A stretch of 64,000 nucleotides of DNA from Lytechinus variegatus (lineage: Eukaryota; Echinodermata; Echinoidea; Temnopleuroida; Toxopneustidae), in the NCBI RefSeq assembly GCF_018143015.1, contig NC_054757.1, positions 3,334,001-3,398,000 of the forward strand. Reading direction: 5' to 3'. The translations under genes were made by a program, and so were the position numbers. Below are positions 57,854-64,000 of this stretch, piece after piece (positions within the stretch are counted from its first letter, which is position 1; each line of letters begins with the position of its first letter). The notes beneath the pieces are model-generated. The model saw only the letters and a program-made list of their open reading frames with translations. It was not told where the DNA came from and did no database searches.

Positions 57854-60800
57854 ATGTCTACCTACAAACTGACGTATTTCAATGCTCGTGCTAGAGGGGA
57901 ACCTGCCCGGATGCTCTTTGCTCTGGCTGGACAGAAGTATGAAGATATTCGGTATGATTACGAGGGACAGGAGTGGCCTAAAATCAAAGGAGACAGGAAA
58001 AGTATGACGTCATATTTTCTTATTTTTCTATGATATATATCCTTCAAAGAATAATTAATTGCGTGATCTGAGTCGAGTGGCGTGCAATTGTTATACCTAA
58101 TAGCAAACAAGAAGTGCAGTTATAATTAATATTCTACATTTCTTTACACCCCTTCCAATGCTGTGCACGTTATCTACTTGCCCGGGGGGGCACTCAGTAC
58201 ATAATGCATAGTGGGTATGTGCCGCGGAGGGGACCCCCATTTTCACACTCAAATTTCCGTTCCAAGGCATAGCATTTTTGTCTTATTGAGAAAAAGAACA
58301 GAGAAAGCCGCTCCAAGGCATAGCATTTTCTTCTTATCATGAAAAGGGAAGAAAGAAATCCGCTCCAAAGCTTCGCATATTTTCCGTTACGGTCGCATTG
58401 ATCTGCTACAATGAGCCGCAATTTTGGTGAAAAGCGGCCGCTGAGCGATGTCCGACCATTGCCGATGTGCTAGCGCACCCGGCGCCCGTGCTGCCAGGCT
58501 AGCTACATGCACGTATGCCCGTTCCATAGGGATGCATATACGCACTCACATGCAGGCGACCCGTTCCAAGGACCCCGTTTTCACAAACAATTGTAGTTCC
58601 GAGGACCCTCCTTTTTACAATTAGCCCGCTCCAAGGCCCCCGTTTTTTGTCTCCCGCGGCACACCCGGGGTGTGACACCCCCACCACTTTTTTGGTCGAG
58701 TGCCCCCCCCCCCGGTCTACTTGAAAAAGCAAAAATGCTGAGTAATTCTATTCGGAGCAGTACATTGCACTTTATTTACAATAACGTATTTGAACAAGAT
58801 TTCTATAAACATTGAGATCATTCGTGAATACGTGCACGAGCTCACTGTTCATGCTGTTGGAAGTCAACAACGTTAACAACTGTGAATTGAGTCAAATCAA
58901 TTTCATTTCATTCGATCAGTAGTTCACAATATCCTATTAAAAATGAAATGACAAAAATGGCACATTTGTGTTTTCATTCGTTTCAATTCAGTGACTAAAA
59001 AAGTTGCTTTAAGCCGCGCATTGTTGAGGGGGAGGGGGGTCAGCATTGGCGGCGGAAGCCACAAATTTTAGGAGGGGACAACCCAAAAAATTTTGCAAGG
59101 AAAAAAAAAATGTTTTCAACCCAAAATTTTAAGAGGGGACGTAGGAAAATAAATTGACAAGCAAAAAAACAAAAAAAAAAAAAAAAAAAAAAGGTCATCA
59201 ACAACAAATTTAGGGGGGACCGTCCCCCTCCTCAAATTTAGGGGGGGACACGTCCCCCCTGTCCCCCCCGCTTCCGCCGCCTATGGGGGTCAGGGTCAAC
59301 AAGTCCGTATATAAATGAACAATTCCCGGATAACAAAAATTAGTTTTTATCATCTATTTCATACAGCAGTGCACAGTGGCGTAACTACGGGGGGCATGGG
59401 GGGCACGTGCCCCCCCCAATCGGCTGACCAAAAAAAAGGGGAAAAGAGAAAAAGAGGAAGAAAGGAAGAGAAACGTAGTGGAAAAGAAGACATTATTGTT
59501 CATTATAATGTTATATTATATCATAATTATGTTATGTTATATTACATAAGAAACATTTTTTTTCATAACTTTATGAAACATAATTTGCATAGGGTCTATG
59601 TCTTCATTGTTCCTGGTGCTCGCATTGTCTGTTTACCGAGATATATAATCCTGTTATACTATAAAACCTCCCGTTTTCAAGTCAATATACACCAAACTGC
59701 CAAATGTATTTCCTCGCACTTCGAGTTATTATTGTTTTATGTACAATAGTATGCTTCTTTTTCATGACTACTTAAAAGTGATGGCCCCATTTAAGGTCTT
59801 AATATAAAACATTTCCTGTCTGTGCTTACGTTCGCAGTAGTGGCTTTGTGAAATATGTCTGCTCTCCATGTATTCCTAGAATCAGTCCTTAAAATGTCCC
59901 TTTTTCTGATCTGAATATCAACAATTTTCAGCTCGCGCTTCGCACTCGCATCATTTGGTTAGTGAACTACGTATGGTCTTCGTGAATTCCTACAAATAAG
60001 CCACATGCCCCCCTTCAGGTCTGAATTTCCTAAATTTTCAGCTCGCGATTCGCGCTCGCAAGATTTGATTAGTGAGATGGGTATGTTAATCATGATTACA
60101 AGTGCTTTATGTGCATGTTTAGATGTAATTCTAACAAAATAAGCAAGCGCTTATGGGCACTCGCATTAGATGACTATGGTGAGATGTGTATACTCTTAAT
60201 GGATTCCTAAAATATAGTCCTTAAAATCTTCCTGTTTGGAGAGTCAATATTTAAAAAATTTCAGCTCGCGCTTCGCGCTCGCATTATTTAGCGAGACAGG
60301 TACGTATCATGATTACAAAAGACTGATTATAATGTCCCTATTTAGGTCTGAATATCAAAAATTTTAAGCTCGCGCTTCGCGCTCGCATTATTTGACCAGT
60401 GAGATACATATCCGTTTAATGGCACTGTCCTTAAAATGTCTCTGTTAGGTCAGTATACCTGGCAACTGGGCGCGCTTCGCGCGCTCACGAAGTGACTCAA
60501 AATTTTTGCTGGTGCCCCCCAATGCCGTGACCCACGGTACGCCACTGGCAGTGCACTTAGAATTTATTAATATGCATTTAACTGATCGCGCGATATCGTT
60601 TTCCAGGAGATATTGGTCATTTAAATTTTAAAATCTCACAATGGAGTTTATAGAGACACTGGAGAATTCCCTCAGTAATAACCACTCAAATAAATTCATG
60701 GTCGAAACTATTTCGATTTTTATCATTCCAATATTTGTCATGTATACTTTTGATTTCTTTCTAGGTCAAAGATGTTCTTAATTAGCTTAAACACTCAAAC

Positions 60801-63800
60801 TTTTTATTCTAAATTTTGTTTACTACATGATAATTCAGGAATATCGGAAACATAAAATCCAACCTCCAAAACTAAAATAAACCATAATCCTTATTTGCAT
60901 TATTCTGAACCTAAAACTCTATTACAATCCGAACTCAAACCCTATATGCCCTCTGAGATATTAAAGAGGAATAAAACCTTTGGAACAAGTTAGTTTGTGT
61001 CGAAACAGAAAAAGCAAAGAATAAGAACAAAGAAAGTTTGAGAAAAATCAGACAAATAATGAGAAAGTTATGAGCATTTGAATATTACAATCTCTAATGC
61101 TATGGACATCCTCCCATTGGCAACGCGACAAGGATGTGTGATGTCACTGATGAACAACTTTCCCTTTGATGGACTATGAAATACCCTCAAAATGTGTCTT
61201 TTTGCTTTTTTGTATGGTGATACAAACTCTTTATCCATGATGTATTCTTTAAAAATCTGTATTACATGCCCTCCTATAGAAAGAATACATGTTCTATTGA
61301 TAGATGTAATAAAAGAGGCAATTTAAGTGAAATATGTACTTAAGTAATGGGGAGAGTTGTTCAAGAGTGACATCACACATGTTTGTGCATTGCCAATGTG
61401 AGGATCTCTATAGCATTAGTGATTACAATATTCAAAAGCTCATAACTTTCTCATTACTTGTCCGATTTTTCTCAAACTTTTGTTGATCTTTTTCTTTGAT
61501 TTTTCTGTTTTCACACAAGCTATCTTGGTCCAAAGGTTTCATTCTCCTTTAAGATCTGAGCAAATGTCGCAGGAGCAAATGTCACAAATCGCATTAAAGG
61601 ACAAATCCACCCAAACAAAAAGTTGATTTGATCAAAAGGGAAAAAAACAAGCATTACTATAAAGGAAAAAAAATCATCAAAATCGGATGTGAAATAAAAA
61701 AAGTCATGACATTTTCAAGTTTCGCTTGATTTCACAAAACACTTATGCACATCCCGGTCAGTATGCAAATGAGCAAACTGATGACGTCAGCACCCACTCA
61801 CTAGTTCTTTTGTATTTTATTATAAGAATTGGGAAAATTTCGATTTTTCTTCTCATTGTCATGTGAAACAAAGTCCTATTCCTCACTGAACATGTGGAAT
61901 TCCATTATTAATGGTTAAGTCAACCAGAGCTTAATGTCAAATTGTTATGTAAAATTTGAAATATTGTATAATTCAAACAATAAAAAATATCGAGTGAGGG
62001 ATATCATCGACTCTCTCATATTCATATCCCTGAGTTGTACATATATCAGTTGTGTGAAATATAAAGCGAAACTTAAAAAATGTCATAACTTTCTTATTTC
62101 CGATTTTGATGAAATTTTCAGTGTTATGTTTATTGGATTTTTCTCCTTTTATTTAATCAACTTTTATTGGGGTGGACTTGTCCTTTAATAAAACAGTCCA
62201 AATTCAGACTGGGGATACTCCTTATTGCGAAATAAATGTTTTTAAAAAATCACGTAATAAACATTTTGAGAGCCGTGTACCATTGTTGATTTTAATGTTC
62301 AAATCAAATATTATAGAGTACTCTCACTAGCTGTCTGAAGACCGTAACGTTCAATAATATTTTAAAGAATGCAAAATCATGATCCAAAACGCAGTATTAC
62401 AAAAACATATTTATACCGGTAGGCATAAGTGAATGGAACTGTTTATCTCAAATTACTCGATCTGCTCAATCATTCATAATATTCAAACGACTTCTGAATT
62501 CTTAAAAATATTCCCACGCCATTTGTATCTTATTTGTAAAATTTGTTCTCGCTTATATCAATATGTAATCTTAATGTTAAATTAATTATTATATGTTACA
62601 AGTAACGAGTCTGCAGAGTGTGATGGGTGTGTGTGTGGGTGTGTGAGGGTGGGTGGGTGCTTCTGTGTGTTTGTGTGTTTCTGATGAATCTGATGACGGC
62701 ACAGAGGGTTGGGATTTTTAAAGATTTATTTCTTGTATATTTTGCATATCATTATGTACTTTATAATTTGTATGTATTTGATTAACAGGGCCCGATTGCA
62801 AACCAGCTTTTTATCTTTGTTAATGTTTTTTATCGTGTATAGCTGAATTGGTTACCCTGTATTAAGATGTGAAATAAATAAATAAATAAATCTTTTATCT
62901 GTTAATATCTATAGGGTTCCCCCTTGGTCAGGTACCCGTGTTGGATGTAGACGGTCAGCTCCTGACTCAAAGCAGGGCTATTTACCGCTTTCTAGCTCGT
63001 CGCTTTCCAGGTGGTAAGTCGGACAGTGAATGGCATGTTTAGCAGTGAACTCACTGTATATTCTTTGCTTAAACTTTCCACATTATCTTTCTAAGTTGCA
63101 GCTTGTCTAATTCTTAATTCAAAACATTATGAGAAAAATTTCGCACCAGGGGCGGCGGAGCGAAGTTGAAAGTGGGGGGCACAGGGAAAAATGCGCCTTT
63201 TATTTCGAAAAGGGCACTATCTTAAATGAAAGAAAAATAAAGAGATTGGATTTTCGTTTTAAAATGTCAAAATTTTGCTCTCTTGCTTCGCTCGCTCGCA
63301 GCTTCTTATAGATTACATGTGATACAACATATCTAGCCCCTCAAAATTGTTGGCTCATTACACCACTTTAGGTAAGTCTGACTTACCTAAAGTACCTCTG
63401 TATGCCATTGCTTATCTACCCTACTCACATGACTCATGAAACTTAAGGCACGTAGGATTATTCTTACAAGTTTTTTTTTCCTTCATAAGTAGTAGCAAAC
63501 AAAAATTAGAATATTGTTTTCTTGTTTGAAAGGGGCACTCGTTAACACATAAAACGGGTCCTTCTCAGTCGAAACGGGCACAAAACGCGTTCATGAGGGG
63601 CACTTCTCTTGGGTAAAATATGTAAGAAGGGGCACTGATACGAGAAAGGGCACCTATTAGAAAGCAAAGGGGCACTTGCTTATGACAAAAAAACGGTCCT
63701 TATCAGGTGAAAGGGGCACAGAACACGTTCGTGAAGGGCATTTTTTTTGGGGGGGTCAAAGATTGGCACTGATACAAAAAGAGCACTTGGTAACTCCTAA

Positions 63801-64000
63801 AACGGGTCTTCCTCAGGTGAAAAGAGAATAATTAAAAGTTCATGAGGGGGAATTTTTCTTGCGTAAAAAAGGGCACTGTTCGCAGTGCTTGGAAAAGTGT
63901 GGGGGCACTGTGCCCCCCAGGATCGCCGCTCCTGTTTCACACAACAGGTAAGAGCTCAGTGCCTTCAAGACAATGAAGTTACGTCAGGTACACATAATTC
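57854..64000 (+). CDS. Sigma-class glutathione S-transferase (GST-C), first two exons
   Basis: Exon 1 is 57854-58001 (MSTYKLTYFNARARGEPAR through IKGDRK) and exon 2 is 62915-63013 (FPLGQVPVLDVDGQLL, QSRAIYRFLARRFPG), with the same phases and lengths as in GST-B. The ATG context (aaagatgtctacctacaaac) is identical to GST-B, and exon 2 differs at only about 6 of 99 bases. The intron borders are also similar, so B and C are a recent tandem duplicate. Exons 3-5 must lie beyond the window edge; nothing seen here suggests a broken gene. Intron 1 is 4.9 kb and filled with transposons. Catalytic Tyr8 and the glutathione-site residues are present. Confidence 0.88.
58005..58012. promoter_or_regulatory. 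CRE-like TGACGTCA at start of GST-C intron 1
   Basis: Same context as 43518-43525 in GST-B (AGTATGACGTCATATTTTC). Confidence 0.35.
58181..58715. mobile_element. CCCGGGGGGGCACTC-ended element with perfect 8-bp TSD
   Basis: 535 bp in GST-C intron 1. The ends are CCCGGGGGGGCACTCAG and GAGTGCCCCCCCCCCGG. The flanking 8-mer tctacttg is identical on both sides (58173-58180 and 58716-58723). The inner inverted phrase tgtgccgcgg / ccgcggcaca and repeated cgctccaaggcatagc units are present. No transposase. Distinct from the 6708 family despite similar tips. Confidence 0.88.
59044..59285. mobile_element. CATTGGCGGCGGAAGC-ended element, copy 2, perfect TSD
   Basis: 242 bp. The ends are CATTGGCGGCGGAAGC and GCTTCCGCCGCCTATG, with ggggtcag on both sides (59036-59043 and 59286-59293). 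The interior has A-runs and aggggggac-type phrases. A hAT-like mini-element without a gene. Confidence 0.88.
59374..60547 (+). mobile_element. CAGTGGCGTA-family hAT-like element, copy 2
   Basis: 1174 bp with ends CAGTGGCGTAACTACGG and GACCCACGGTACGCCACTG and a perfect target duplication gcagtgca (59366-59373 and 60548-60555). Five or six CpG-dense motif units lie in order (near 59930, 60039, 60262, 60370 and 60470). It is collinear with copy 1 apart from that copy's LINE insertion. No transposase. Confidence 0.92.
60961..61552. mobile_element. TTAA fold-back MITE, family 'AGGGGAATGAAACC', copy 2, complete
   Basis: Begins TTAAAGAGGAATAAAACC and ends GGTTTCATTCTCCTTTAA, with TTAA at both borders (60961-60964 and 61549-61552). 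The arms of about 170 bp are complementary. It matches 18798-19372. Confidence 0.85.
61594..62188. mobile_element. TTAA fold-back MITE, family 'AGGACAAGTCCACCCC', copy 2
   Basis: The left end is TTAAAGGACAAATCCACCC and the right end GGGGTGGACTTGTCCTTTAA. The complementary arms include cataactttcttatttccg / gatgtgaaataaaaaaag. A complete copy; it defines the extra LINE tail inside the copy at 56713. Confidence 0.85.
62400..62892 (+). mobile_element. LINE 3' end immediately before GST-C exon 2
   Basis: A C-terminal remnant reads FIPVGISEWNCLSQITRSAQ then SFIIFKRLLNS and a stop near 62503. A 3' UTR with a GT-rich microsatellite (62623-62680) follows, then the tail gtgaaataaataaataaataa ending at about 62892. 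Only 22 bp separate it from GST-C exon 2, leaving little of the original polypyrimidine tract region. Confidence 0.7.
63147..63934. mobile_element. CAGGGGCGGCGGAGCG-ended hAT-like element
   Basis: 788 bp in GST-C intron 2. The ends are CAGGGGCGGCGGAGCG and GATCGCCGCTCCTG. The flanking 8-mers tttcgcac (63139-63146) and tttcacac (63935-63942) match at 7 of 8 positions. The inner phrases gaaaggggcac / ggtgaaaggggcac are repeated, and one tcttgcttcgctcgctcg site relates to the CpG-dense motif. No transposase. Confidence 0.8.

Noticed and set aside
62620-62680. GT-rich stretch as a regulatory Z-DNA element
   Set aside because: It falls within a LINE 3' UTR and is a short, imperfect microsatellite.

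Overview
The window is animal nuclear DNA and most probably comes from a sea urchin or another echinoderm. It is AT-rich with long introns and GT-AG splice sites, is packed with short non-autonomous transposons, LINE 3' ends and tRNA-derived SINEs, and carries di-, tri- and tetranucleotide microsatellites. The species call is inference from repeat style and gene content. I see no bacterial operons, no CRISPR array, and no LTR, retroviral or Polinton-like element.

Host genes, left to right. A weak candidate terminal exon lies near 4.9 kb on the + strand. A complete four-exon MZB1 (pERp1) homologue lies on the - strand at 21644-28434. It encodes a 248-residue protein destined for the ER, with signal peptide, acidic region, six-cysteine saposin-like fold and KTEL tail. 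A sigma-class glutathione S-transferase cluster follows. GST-A is complete on the - strand (34833-38666), GST-B is complete on the + strand (43367-50707), and GST-C is represented on the + strand by its first two exons (from 57854), the rest lying beyond the window. All three share one five-exon plan. GST-A and GST-B are head to head, with a nearly whole LINE between them. B and C are a recent duplication.

Repeats. (1) Many elements have 8-bp target-site duplications (TSDs) that can be read directly from the sequence, as expected for hAT-type elements. These include two copies with CAGTGGCGTA ends, a CCCGGG-ended family with an internal 20-bp perfect palindrome, small elements ending CATTGGCGGCGG, CAGTGGTGTACC or CAGGGGCGG, and a 4.5-kb composite at 8522-13030. 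(2) Fold-back MITEs are flanked by TTAA (six) or TA (about seven). (3) One repeat carries five perfect AGGTCAAAGGTCA (DR1) motifs. (4) One repeat carries X-box-like GTTACCATGGCAAC sites. (5) A CpG-dense motif, GCTCGCGCTTCGCGCTCGC, recurs at roughly 100-bp spacing in several otherwise different element families.

Region by region: 0-6.7 kb is mostly anonymous. 6.7-15.3 kb is a nested transposon and satellite block. 15.3-21.6 kb holds MITEs and a strong hairpin. 21.6-28.4 kb is MZB1, with transposons in its introns. 28.4-34.8 kb is repeats. 34.8-64 kb is the GST cluster, with transposons in every large intron. No gene cassette resembling a new defence or biosynthetic system is visible. The most unusual signals are the shared CpG-dense motif arrays, the composite element with its 1-kb polypurine tract, and regulatory-type motifs carried inside repeats.
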